Below, piece by piece: positions 53,253 through 63,000 of a stretch of 64,000 nt of DNA; position 1 is the first letter of the stretch; the number at the start of each line of letters is the position of its first letter. The position numbers were made by a program, and so were the translations under genes. Below the pieces are notes generated by a model. That model had not been told where the DNA came from. It ran no database searches and saw nothing but the letters and a program-made list of their open reading frames with translations. The DNA is from Flavobacterium sp. JAS. GTDB lineage: Bacteria > Bacteroidota > Bacteroidia > Flavobacteriales > Flavobacteriaceae. The DNA is taken from positions 310,001-374,000 of the forward strand of contig NZ_JAJMOX010000007.1 of assembly GCF_020991455.1 (NCBI RefSeq), written 5' to 3'.

Positions 53253-54854
53253 TTAGTAACCAGGATTTTGTGTAATTAAACCTCCACTTAAATCAATTTC
53301 TAGCTGTGGTATAGGCCACAATAGATTTTTAGCCGGGCTAAAATTGATTCCTTTGTCTTGTGATTCTCTTAAGTTTGTAGTTTCATAAGGATCTGTAGAA
53401 TTCAGATTGTATTGCACAAAAGTTCCACTTGGTCCCATTAAACCTTCAATTACCGGTCTTCCTGTTGTTGGATCTTTTTCACGACGAATATCGAACAAAC
53501 GCAATCCTTCAAAAGCCAATTCTAAACGACGCTCTTTATAGATTTGTTTTAAAAGTGTTGGTCCTGCTAATCCTGTTTTTGGATCTAATTTCACTCGCGC
53601 TCTTAAGATGTTGATATCCGCTAGAGCATCTCCTCCTGTATGATAATTCGCTTCTGCTCTTGTCAGGTACATTTCGGCCAAACGAATCAAGGGAACATTT
53701 AGGGGCAAGTGCCCGTCTTTTTTGTCTAATGCACGACGTGTTGCGATCGGAATATAATATTTACGACAGATACGTCCTGATTTATTATCGTTTAAACTGA
53801 ACTTATGTGTTGGATTTAAAACCTCGTCTCCATAAGCCGCTTCTCCCCATTTGGTGATAGTACTTCTACGACGAATTACATCATTCTCAGAAAGATAAGC
53901 ATTCTCTAAATCGCTCGTTGGCATACACCATCCCCAACCATCAAGAACATCCTGTGCATCATTACTTGGGAAATATTTTTTGTCTTCTCCTCTTGCTCCT
54001 GAAAAAGTAGCTATGGAAGATCCTAAATCTTTGTCTTGTACAGATGAAGTTTGTGCTTCAAGAATTGATTCAACTCCGTTATGATTGTTTACATTCCAAA
54101 TATTTAGAAAATCAGCTTCCAAAGAATAAGGCCCTTCTGAAATCACTTTGTTGGAATACTGTTTTGCCTCTGCCCATTTCTCCTGAAATAAAGATACACG
54201 AGCCAGTAAGGCATACGCTGCCCATTTGTTTACTCTTCCTTGTCTGTTAACTGGAATGGTTTCTAATTTTGCAGCAGATTCTTTAAGATCGGCTTCAATT
54301 TGTGCATAAACATCACCAACAGGACTGCGTTGTAATTTTAAATCGGCAGTTCCAAGAGATTTAGTATATAATGGAACAGATCCAAAGTTATTTACCAACT
54401 CATAATAGCAATAGGCACGAATGAATAAAGATTCTCCCATATATTGATTCTTTTGAGTCTCTGTAATAGGCGACGCCGCCATTTTCTCCAAACCTAAATT
54501 AGCCGATTGAATCGTATAATAATGAGCAGTATAGATACTATTCATAGATCCCATATTATCTGGTGAGACAATGTATTGCGCGCAAGGCCTAAAAGCGCCA
54601 CTATCTTGCCCTGTATTCCCCATCCAGGCATCATCAGTAGCTGTTTCGTTTGTTAATCTTGGCGCAAGTAAAGTATACCAATCATTAGGCAATAATAGTC
54701 GTCTTGTCAATTCATTAACATAATTCTCGCATTCTTGTGCGGTTTGAAAATAGTTTTCTAAGGTTTGAATTCCTCTTTCATCTTTTTCTATAAAATCGCT
54801 GCACGAAACCGCAATTAGAGAAAAAGCTATTATAGATAAAATTATTTTTTTCAT
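53253..54854 (-). CDS. SusD-like surface glycan-binding lipoprotein (galactan PUL)
   Basis: A 533-residue SusD/RagB-family lipoprotein with signal peptide ending in IAVSC (C18), then the acidic SDFIEKDE that fits surface export. The core has ESLFIRAYCYYELVNNFGSVPLY, and the C-terminal half has RLAEMYLTRAEANY and YKERRLELAFEGLRLFDIRR. It follows susC by 11 bp and precedes the GH30 lipoprotein gene by 1 bp. Confidence 0.96.
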   Translation of the reverse strand: MKKIILSIIAFSLIAVSCSDFIEKDERGIQTLENYFQTAQECENYVNELTRRLLLPNDWYTLLAPRLTNETATDDAWMGNTGQDSGAFRPCAQYIVSPDNMGSMNSIYTAHYYTIQSANLGLEKMAASPITETQKNQYMGESLFIRAYCYYELVNNFGSVPLYTKSLGTADLKLQRSPVGDVYAQIEADLKESAAKLETIPVNRQGRVNKWAAYALLARVSLFQEKWAEAKQYSNKVISEGPYSLEADFLNIWNVNNHNGVESILEAQTSSVQDKDLGSSIATFSGARGEDKKYFPSNDAQDVLDGWGWCMPTSDLENAYLSENDVIRRRSTITKWGEAAYGDEVLNPTHKFSLNDNKSGRICRKYYIPIATRRALDKKDGHLPLNVPLIRLAEMYLTRAEANYHTGGDALADINILRARVKLDPKTGLAGPTLLKQIYKERRLELAFEGLRLFDIRREKDPTTGRPVIEGLMGPSGTFVQYNLNSTDPYETTNLRESQDKGINFSPAKNLLWPIPQLEIDLSGGLITQNPGY

Positions 54855-54865
54855 GTCGTTTTTTA

Positions 54866-57800
54866 TTAAAATGCTACATTAAGACCCATCAAAATTGTTG
54901 GCTGAACCGGATAATTCCATCCTCCAAAACCTGATCCTTTAACTCTATCATCTTTGTCAGGATCTCCACCTGCTACTTCTGGATCCACGCCGTTGTAGTT
55001 TGTCCAGGTCCATAAATTCTGACCTGATAACGAAAGTCTTAATTTATCTAAACCAAATTTGTTATAGAATGAAAATCCAATCTGAATGTTTTTCATACGT
55101 ACATACGAACCATCTTCAACATAGAAAGAAGAGAACTTAGTAAAGTTTTCGTTATTATCATCTTTAGACAAACGAGGAACATAATTAGAGGTTCCTTCCC
55201 CATGCCAGGCCATTTGTTCTAATCCGCTTACTTTGTTAGTTAGACTTGTACCATTGTATAAATCTTTTATGTTTTCGTTTACAATATCATTTCCAATACT
55301 GGAGTAGAAATTTGCTACCAAATCAAATTGTTTGTAAGCAAAATTCAAATTCAAACCAACATTGTAATCAGCCCATGGAGAACCAATTTTTGTTCTGTCT
55401 TTATCGTCTAATTTTCCGTCACCATTAACATCTTTAAAGCGAATATCTCCTACTTGCGCGTAGGGTTGCAATTTGGTACCGTGCTCATCAGTGTGTGCAT
55501 TTAATTGGGTTTGATTTTGAAATAATCCATCAGCCACATAGCCATAAAAATATCCCGGTACATCACCTTTAACAGTCAAGGTTCTGTTTCCAGCTCCGTA
55601 AAGTCTTTCTCCTTCTGTAGATAAAGACAACATGTCTACATTTACCGTTGTAAAAGTCACATCCACTCCATAGGTAAAATCGCCTTTTTTATCTTTATAA
55701 GAAAGTAATAAATCGATACCTTTAGATTGCATCGATCCTACATTTGTCCAAATTGTGGAGTATCCTGGAAAGCCACTGTATGTTGGGAATTGTTTCTTAA
55801 AGAGCATATCTTCTGTTTTCTTTTGATAATATTCTAACGAACCTGAGAGTTTGTTTTTCCATAATCCAAAATCAATTCCAAAGCTGATATCTTCAACTGT
55901 TTCCCATTTAATATCTTTATTAGCCATAGTATCGGGATACGTTGTGTCTACAATATTATTTCCAATAGGATAAAAGCCTTGCTTGATATTGGATTGATAA
56001 ACCGCAGCTGGTAAATTTTGATTACCTACTTTTCCCCAACCAGCTCTAAATCTTAAATCGCTTAGAACGTCTTTTGTAGAGGACATGAATCCTTCGTTTA
56101 AAATTCTCCACGAAACGGAAGCCGAAGGGAAATTTGCCCATTTATTATTGTCCATGAATTTAGAAGAACCATCACGTCTAAAAGTACCCGTGAAATAATA
56201 TTTACCATCATAATTATATGAAAAACGAGATATGTAAGACATCAAAGAACTTGACCAGCTGTTACCATCACTTTTACGGTTTTTGGTTGCTGCTTTTAAT
56301 TCTCTCATAGAATCTGAATTGTTAGGAATACCTTCTCCGTAACCCCAAACATCATTGCTATTGTATTCTTCCATGGTATTACCAATCATCAAAGAAGCAT
56401 TGTGTTTCTCGGCAAATGTTTTGGTATAGGTTGCTGTATTTTGCCAAGTCCAGTCAGCATTTGTTGTATTTTTTCTTTCAACACTATTAATTTCAGCTTT
56501 TTCGTGTGCTGCATCAATTACAAAATCTGGTTTAAAAATACTATTTGTTTTATCTCCAACTTCGATAGATGCTTGCGTACGCAAAACCAAACCTTTAATG
56601 GGCTGATACTGCAAATAACCGTTTGTATTTAAATTATACTGATTGGTATAATCGTCGAATCTTTTTACAGCTGCAATTGGATTCCAAACATATGAAGGAG
56701 AACGTGCATAAATACTATACTCATTCTCTAATCCGGTTAATTGATCTGCTGGTTTGTAAATTGGCGTAATTGGATCAATTTTATCAAAATCTGCCCAGTT
56801 ATTTGGTCCTCCCCATCTTTCATAACGCGGATTTAAAGTAACCCCAGCTGAGAATTTATCTGAGAATTTAAAATCATTGTTGATCCTCATGGTAACTCTT
56901 TTCCATCCTCCAACTTCATAAATAGATTCAGAATTATAATAATTCAAACTAACTGCGTAAGTATGGGTATCAGAACCTCCACTAACTCCCAAAGAAGCGT
57001 TGGTTACAGGCGAAGCTCGTTTGATTCCGGCATCCCACCAATTGGTCGTTTTTCCTTTGTATTGAGAAGGATTTGGTAAATAATCAGAATAACCCGAATT
57101 GTTATAAGCCTTATTCATAATTGAAGCATAACCCTGGGCATCAGCCATATTATAAGGATTATTCATCATTTGCATTCCTGAACTTATGTCAAAGTTGAAT
57201 CTTGTTTTTCCTGCTTTTCCTTTTTTAGTGGTAATTAAAATAACTCCATTAGAAGCACGTGAACCATAAATGGCACTTGCCGATGCATCTTTTAAAACCT
57301 CCATCGATTCAATCTCATTATTGCTTAAGAAATTGATACTGGTTCCCATCGGGATTCCATCAACTACATAAAGAGGATCTGTATTTAAATTCACAGTAGA
57401 TATACCACGAATTAAAACCCTTGGCTGTGCTCCGGGACCACCTTGACCCGTTACCTGAACTCCAGCAACTTTTCCCTGCAAAGATTCTGTGACGTTACCA
57501 ACGGTCATCGTTTGAAGTTCTTTTCCTTTTATAGAAGAAATTGAACTCGTTACATCACTCTTTTTCACTGCGGCATATCCTACAACCACGATTTCATCCA
57601 GCGCCTGACTAGCTTCTTCCATGATCACATCAATGTCTGTTTTATCCCCTACGGGAATCGTTTTATTGGTAAAACCGACAAATGAAAATTCGATTTGAGA
57701 GTTTTTATTGGGAACATTAATCAGATAATTTCCATCAAAATCCGTGGCAGCTGTGGTCCCTGTGCCTTTAACGAGTATGTTAACTCCGGGAATTGGCACA

Positions 57801-57898
57801 TTGGCTTTGTCCTTAACAGTCCCTTTTATTTTTATTTGTCCAAATGATACAGCGCTGTACATTAGGGCAATAAAAAATCCTATATATTTATATTTCAT
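54866..57898 (-). CDS. SusC-like TonB-dependent outer-membrane transporter (galactan PUL)
   Basis: A 1010-residue outer-membrane transporter. After the signal peptide (about 1-20) comes a carboxypeptidase-D regulatory-like domain (about 22-100), then DEIVVVGYAAVKKSD, the plug (about 115-225, with ASASAIYGSRASNGVI), and a barrel with an aromatic C-terminal strand. It lies between the surface glycan-binding protein gene (46 bp gap) and susD. Imported sugars are expected to be galactan or arabinogalactan oligomers from the GH30 enzymes. Confidence 0.96.
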   Translation of the reverse strand: MKYKYIGFFIALMYSAVSFGQIKIKGTVKDKANVPIPGVNILVKGTGTTAATDFDGNYLINVPNKNSQIEFSFVGFTNKTIPVGDKTDIDVIMEEASQALDEIVVVGYAAVKKSDVTSSISSIKGKELQTMTVGNVTESLQGKVAGVQVTGQGGPGAQPRVLIRGISTVNLNTDPLYVVDGIPMGTSINFLSNNEIESMEVLKDASASAIYGSRASNGVILITTKKGKAGKTRFNFDISSGMQMMNNPYNMADAQGYASIMNKAYNNSGYSDYLPNPSQYKGKTTNWWDAGIKRASPVTNASLGVSGGSDTHTYAVSLNYYNSESIYEVGGWKRVTMRINNDFKFSDKFSAGVTLNPRYERWGGPNNWADFDKIDPITPIYKPADQLTGLENEYSIYARSPSYVWNPIAAVKRFDDYTNQYNLNTNGYLQYQPIKGLVLRTQASIEVGDKTNSIFKPDFVIDAAHEKAEINSVERKNTTNADWTWQNTATYTKTFAEKHNASLMIGNTMEEYNSNDVWGYGEGIPNNSDSMRELKAATKNRKSDGNSWSSSLMSYISRFSYNYDGKYYFTGTFRRDGSSKFMDNNKWANFPSASVSWRILNEGFMSSTKDVLSDLRFRAGWGKVGNQNLPAAVYQSNIKQGFYPIGNNIVDTTYPDTMANKDIKWETVEDISFGIDFGLWKNKLSGSLEYYQKKTEDMLFKKQFPTYSGFPGYSTIWTNVGSMQSKGIDLLLSYKDKKGDFTYGVDVTFTTVNVDMLSLSTEGERLYGAGNRTLTVKGDVPGYFYGYVADGLFQNQTQLNAHTDEHGTKLQPYAQVGDIRFKDVNGDGKLDDKDRTKIGSPWADYNVGLNLNFAYKQFDLVANFYSSIGNDIVNENIKDLYNGTSLTNKVSGLEQMAWHGEGTSNYVPRLSKDDNNENFTKFSSFYVEDGSYVRMKNIQIGFSFYNKFGLDKLRLSLSGQNLWTWTNYNGVDPEVAGGDPDKDDRVKGSGFGGWNYPVQPTILMGLNVAF

Positions 57899-57944
57899 CT
57901 TAATATCTTTTATTAATTAAAGGTTATAACCGGGTTACAACAAC

Positions 57945-59342
57945 TTATTTTTTGGTGATAAATACTCTTTCCAACTCCGTATCCAGAACTACTTTATACA
58001 CTCCAGGGGCGGCCGGGTATTTAGCATTTCCGTTCTCTCCCGGTGACATGGTACAAATACCGTTTTTGATTAATCTCCAGGACGGACTCCACCACTGACC
58101 TGTAAAAGTCGCCTCTATTTGTCCTGTCAGGGTATATTCTCCTACTAATTGGTAAGGGTTATTTGGGTTGTTTGCCAAGTGTAATCCTGTTTGAACCCAA
58201 GCGTCCCATGTATCCCATGTTGCACCTTGAATTCCGCCTCCGCAAACACTCACAAAAGGTCTTCTTAAAGCCTCTTCATCGTGCCAAAGTCCGTTGGCCA
58301 CATCTGCCCAAACTTTACTCGATGGCGTGTATTTGGTTGCTGTATATTTGAGCGTATTTGGATTTACTTTTATGATGTAATATCCTTTTGTTGGCAAAAT
58401 AATTGGGGTTGAAACAACATCATCAACTAGTTCTCCGGTAGCATTCAATCCAAAACAATGTGGGGCAAAGTCTGATTCCTGACCTAAGAAATAAATTTCT
58501 TTATTGTCTTTGTCAGCATAATATTTGAATTCGAAATCCTGTGCGTTTTTCTCGTGAAAATACATTGGAACTCCAACTGCGTCAGTTGTTAAATTTGTAC
58601 CTTTCGGCTGATCGCATAAGTACAGGGCCGGATACTCGTTTGTGGCTACTATATTGATATTTAGGCTTCCTGTGTTTGGAATCGCAAATTTATCTTTGGC
58701 TGTAATGGTTAGTACATAGTTAGCCGCAGTCACTGGCAAAGTATATGTCTTATTGAAAGTATAAGATTGTGGCGCTCCTTGTAACTGAACCATTTCATCA
58801 ATACCCAGTTCGGCGCATTTAACCTCAATATAGTCAATTCCTGAATCGTCGTTAACCACAAAATTTACCGGCATTTCTTTACTTGTAGAGAGTAAAACAA
58901 CGGCTCCTTCTTTTGGCGTTACCATTGTGATTGCCGGGGCGGCAAATTCTCCGTCTAAACGCAAATTAATCTCCTGGTTAACGGCGTTACCCGAAACATC
59001 GGTTATGATTAGTTTTATTTTGAAAGCCTCAGAGGTTCCCCTACTGGCAGGGATTTCAAAAAAATAGCTCAAATCATAGGATTTAAGTAAAGGATCTGTG
59101 GCAAAGCTGATTACTTTATCCAGGGATAATTCCGGGATCTGAATCTGTACACTCTTTAATCCTAAATCATCTGCCAAGGCGGCTTTTATTTCAAATTTTC
59201 TACTTGGTGCGCCGTAAATTTCTTTTGTAGACACTACCACCGTAGGGTTATCAGAGCTTGGAAAATCTGATTCGTTATTTTGACATCCCGTTAGAAGAAG
59301 GCCAAAAAGGGCGAGAAAAAATAAAAATACATTTTTTTTCAT
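57945..59342 (-). CDS. Surface glycan-binding lipoprotein (SusE/SusF-position)
   Basis: A 465-residue lipoprotein, lipobox LLLTGC (C20), with two or three Ig-like beta domains (about 30-240) and a C-terminal domain rich in tryptophan (HDEEALRRPFVSVCGGG, WDTWDAWVQTG, GQWWSPSWRLIKNG) that ends in a strand pair typical of SusE/F-like or SGBP ligand-binding domains. Exposed Trp residues fit binding of a glycan at the cell surface. It is the first gene of this PUL operon, ahead of susC, which is unusual since SGBP genes more often follow susD. It has no enzyme motif. Confidence 0.82.
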   Translation of the reverse strand: MKKNVFLFFLALFGLLLTGCQNNESDFPSSDNPTVVVSTKEIYGAPSRKFEIKAALADDLGLKSVQIQIPELSLDKVISFATDPLLKSYDLSYFFEIPASRGTSEAFKIKLIITDVSGNAVNQEINLRLDGEFAAPAITMVTPKEGAVVLLSTSKEMPVNFVVNDDSGIDYIEVKCAELGIDEMVQLQGAPQSYTFNKTYTLPVTAANYVLTITAKDKFAIPNTGSLNINIVATNEYPALYLCDQPKGTNLTTDAVGVPMYFHEKNAQDFEFKYYADKDNKEIYFLGQESDFAPHCFGLNATGELVDDVVSTPIILPTKGYYIIKVNPNTLKYTATKYTPSSKVWADVANGLWHDEEALRRPFVSVCGGGIQGATWDTWDAWVQTGLHLANNPNNPYQLVGEYTLTGQIEATFTGQWWSPSWRLIKNGICTMSPGENGNAKYPAAPGVYKVVLDTELERVFITKK

Positions 59343-59587
59343 TTCTTGAATTTTAAGGTTAGGTTAGTTAGTTTTAATCTAAAGCGAAAGCTTTTTATAC
59401 TCTTGTAGGTTACTTTCTATTTTTATAGGATAATTGCTGCTTTTATGAGGCAAAAACAACGTCACAAAAAATAGTTATTGGGTAATTTTCATAGTCTTTA
59501 GTTGGGTTAATGGTTAGTTACTTTTTTTCTTTTTTATATTCTTGTCTTTGCGACTTTAGATTCATCCCAGAATTTATTTTATTTAAA

Positions 59588-59612
59588 CCCGCAGCTTTTT
59601 CTTAGCTGCGGG
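59588..59612 (-). repeat. 9-bp GC-rich hairpin in the PUL leader
   Basis: CCCGCAGCT pairs perfectly with AGCTGCGGG around a 7-nt loop. On the minus strand it is followed by TTTAAATAAAATAAA, so it may act as an attenuator or partial terminator within the leader. Confidence 0.5.
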
Positions 59613-59752
59613 AATGATAAGTAATTGCGTAAAACCAACTCTTACTATCTTATTTTAAAGAAGGCTCAATTCTTTAAAGAGATAAAAAAACTTATCGTAA
59701 AATAAACACTTATAACATACACAGTAATACAACTTAAATATTACTATAAGTG

Positions 59753-59815
59753 CAAAGTAATGTCGAGTTTAAACTTTTAAGGAGGGGTAAAATGGAAAAA
59801 AAAGGAGGTCAAAAT
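59753..59815 (-). promoter_or_regulatory. candidate HTCS operator and promoter of the galactan PUL
   Basis: AAGGAGG followed closely by AAAAT occurs at 59779 and again at 59802, 23 bp apart and so on nearly the same DNA face, as expected for AraC-type half sites. On the minus strand TTACTTTG (59753-59760), one mismatch from TAnnTTTG, lies 19 bp downstream of the nearer copy, which would then overlap the -33 position. Confidence 0.4.
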
Positions 59816-60067
59816 TGCAATTAACTATTATTTTAGATTAAAAATTACTGATTGTGAAAAAATAACTACATTTTTTTAAACAATACATAATTATTTGATT
59901 TTTATAAGGTTTTACAACTAAAACGTTTGCGTTTTTTTTCTTCAATAGAAATCTCCCTTAGATTGGTCACATGCCACTAAGGGGAGAAATCAAATTAGAA
60001 ACTCGGCAATCTTCCTCTCTTGGCTATGGCCGGGGTGTAGTTACGCGAGATGACAATTAAGAACCTT

Positions 60068-63000
60068 TTACTTGATAATATTCAGATCTGCGTTAAAGGA
60101 GCTCTTGTATTTTTTAATGTATTCTGAAGGGGTCATCCCGAAGAGTTTTACAAATTGCTGTCTGAAATATTTAGGATCTTCAAACCCCACCTCGGCGCTT
60201 GCCTGGGCAATATTGATATCCTCGGTCAGCATTAACATGGCAGCTCTTCGAATCCTCACCGAGCGAATAAAAGCATTTAGGGTCTGTCCGGAAATGATTT
60301 TAATTTTGGTATATAAGGTTCTATGGCTCATTCCCATTTCAAGGGCGAAGTTTTTAATGGTAAAATCTCTTTTATGAATATTGGCCTCTACAATATCAAT
60401 ACATTTCTTTAAGATCTCTTGATATTCTACAGGAACCTTTTGGGTGTTTTCTTTAAGGGTAATACTATCGAGGAAATAAGCCCTAAGATTGCTGCGGTTT
60501 TTCAACAAAGACTCTACACGGGCCAGGAGTATATCATCATCAAAAGGTTTGGTGATATAATCATCGGCCCCATCGCTAATTCCCTGAAGGTGCGTTTCAG
60601 GGTTTTTGGATGCCGTTAATAAAATTACCGGAATATGAGACAAATCAGGATTCTCTTTTATTTTTCGGCACAATTCCAGACCGTCCATTTCCTGCATGGT
60701 AATATCGCTTATAACCAAATCCGGCAGGTGTTTTTTGGTCAGCTTCAACCCTTCTTCTCCATTCTCGGCGCTGTAAACCATATAATTAGCCGAGAATAAT
60801 TTGATCAGATAAGCCCTGATATCGGCATTATCATCAATTATTAAAACGGTGCGTTTTGGGGTAAGCATTATTTTTTGAAAATCATTCTCTGAAATCAAGG
60901 CATTAGATAGCGCACTATCCTCTTGGATTTCATCAACGATCAATTCATTGAACAATTCACTACGCTTGGGAATTTCACTAGTGATCTCTACATTTTCAAA
61001 ATGACTGTCTCCTTTTAAAAAGGTGAGTTTAAAAACACTCCCTTTGCCTATTTCGCTTGTACAGCTCACAGTGCCTTTGTGTTTGTCTACAAAATATTTT
61101 ACAATATAAAGTCCAATTCCAAAGCCGGTGCCCACTGAAACTTTTGAATTGATTTGTTTGAATTTTTCAAAAATAACCCCTATGTCTCTCTGGTGGATTC
61201 CATCGCCATTATCAGCGATCTCGAGTATTACTTCATAATTGTTCTCACCGAGATTCAGATTAATTACCCCGCCCATTGGTGTGTATTTAAAGGCATTAGA
61301 CATTAAATTAAACAGCGAGATTTCTATTTTTTCATAATCGCCAATGATCTCAATCTCATGATCGGGAATATTAAAATTGTAATGGATCTTTTTATCTTTT
61401 GCCTGATTGACAAAACACTGATACACTTCATTGCATAAATTATTTACATTAATGGTTGATAATCGAAGCGAATCGGCATCGTTTTCGGCTTTTCTAAAAA
61501 GCAATAACTGATCCACCAGACTCAAAAGTCTTCTGGCATTTCGATGCGCGATGGCCAAATCACTTCCCGAAGAGCCGTTTTGGACATTTTCTTTTTGAAC
61601 GGCTTTTTTCAGCGGGTTTATAATAAGTGAAAGCGGCGTTCTAAACTCATGGGAGATGTAGGTGAACATCGAGGATTGTTTCTGGGCAATTTCTTTTTCT
61701 TTTTTGCTTTCGAGTTCGGCGATTTTAACCTTATATTTTAGTTTTTCCTTGTTTTTGTGATATTCCAAATAAGCAAAAATACTGGCAATACCCGCTAGTA
61801 AATACAGTCCATATGCCCACCAGGTTCTGTACCAGGGCGGTAAAACATTTATGGTAATGAGGCTTTGCGCCTTATTCCATCCCCCTGTAAAATTGGTGGT
61901 TTTTACTTTAAAGGTATATTTGCCCTCTGGTAATCTCGAATAATTTGCCTTTCGGGCCTGACCCACAAAATTCCATTGCTGGTCCCAGCCTTCAAGGAAA
62001 TAAGCATAATTGATTTTGTCGGCGTTAGTATAATCCAGGGCCACAAACTCGAGTGATAATGTGGTCTGGTCATAAGGCAAACTTACCTCTTTGATTTTCC
62101 CTGAATCCCACTGGACAACCAGATCTGTTTTACTCTCTTCAATTGGCTGATTGTTGAGGTAAAAATCCGTTAACAAAAGATTATTTTGTTGATTGGATCC
62201 TTTAATGGTCTGGGGAAAAAAGACATTAAAACCATTGATTCCTCCAAATAGAAATTCTCCGCTTGATAATTTCAGTCCGGCATTAAAGCTAAACTGATTG
62301 CTTTGAAGTCCATCGTTTACTGAGAAATTTCTAAAGGTTTTTCTCTTTTTATCAAATCTGCAAATACCATTATAGGTGCTCATCCAAAGATTACCTTCTT
62401 TATCTTCGAGCAATCTTAAAATGGTGTTCGAGGGTAAACCATCATCTATGGTGAGTCTTTTAAAGGTATTTGTTTTTCGATCAAATAACAGTAAACCACC
62501 CTCCTGGGTTCCCAGCCAGAGATTTTTGTCTTTGTCTTCATGGATACATCTCACGGGATTACCAATGGTTACTTTATTGATTTTTCGAGTTTCTTTCTCT
62601 ATAGAAAATAGCGTGGTATAATTTCCTCCCCAAAGCCTGCCGTCGCTAGTTTGGATAAGGCATTGCAAGTTGCGGATGGATTTATCAAAGAGTTCAAAGT
62701 TATTCTTGGTCTTATTAAAAAGATATAAAGAGCCTTCATTGGTAGCACTGGCCCAAATATTAGCCTTGGAGTCTTTGTACACAAACCAGATGTTTTTCTC
62801 TGTTTGCCCAGTAAAGGGATTGTAACAAGAATAATGCGCAACGGTATTAGTTTTCGGGTTTATTTTACTCACCCCGCCTGCCCAGCTAGAGAGCCAGATC
62901 TGGTTATCAGTATCGCGAATTATACTGGTTATAAAAGGACTCGATAACTTATTGCCGTAACTGATGTAGGTATTGTTTTTTCTGTTCCAATATTTGAGCC

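Larger units (their letters stand above)
59343..60067. other. 725-bp leader/intergenic region of the galactan PUL
   Basis: No convincing gene. It contains a 9-bp perfect hairpin at 59588-59612, a direct repeat and promoter-like element at 59753-59815, and an imperfect hairpin at 59953-59987 (CTCCCTTAG / CTAAGGGGAG). If the promoter is right, the operon has a leader of about 400 nt. Confidence 0.6.

Noticed and set aside
59793..59825. Ten-codon frame starting ATGGAAAAAAAA after an AGGAGG-like sequence
   Set aside because: Flavobacteria rarely use such ribosome sites, the frame is tiny, and the AAGGAGG copies are better explained as a direct repeat near the minus-strand promoter.
59953..59987. 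Terminator for the HTCS gene of the galactan PUL
   Set aside because: The stem has a bulge and no T tract follows on the minus strand; it may be an intergenic repeat.
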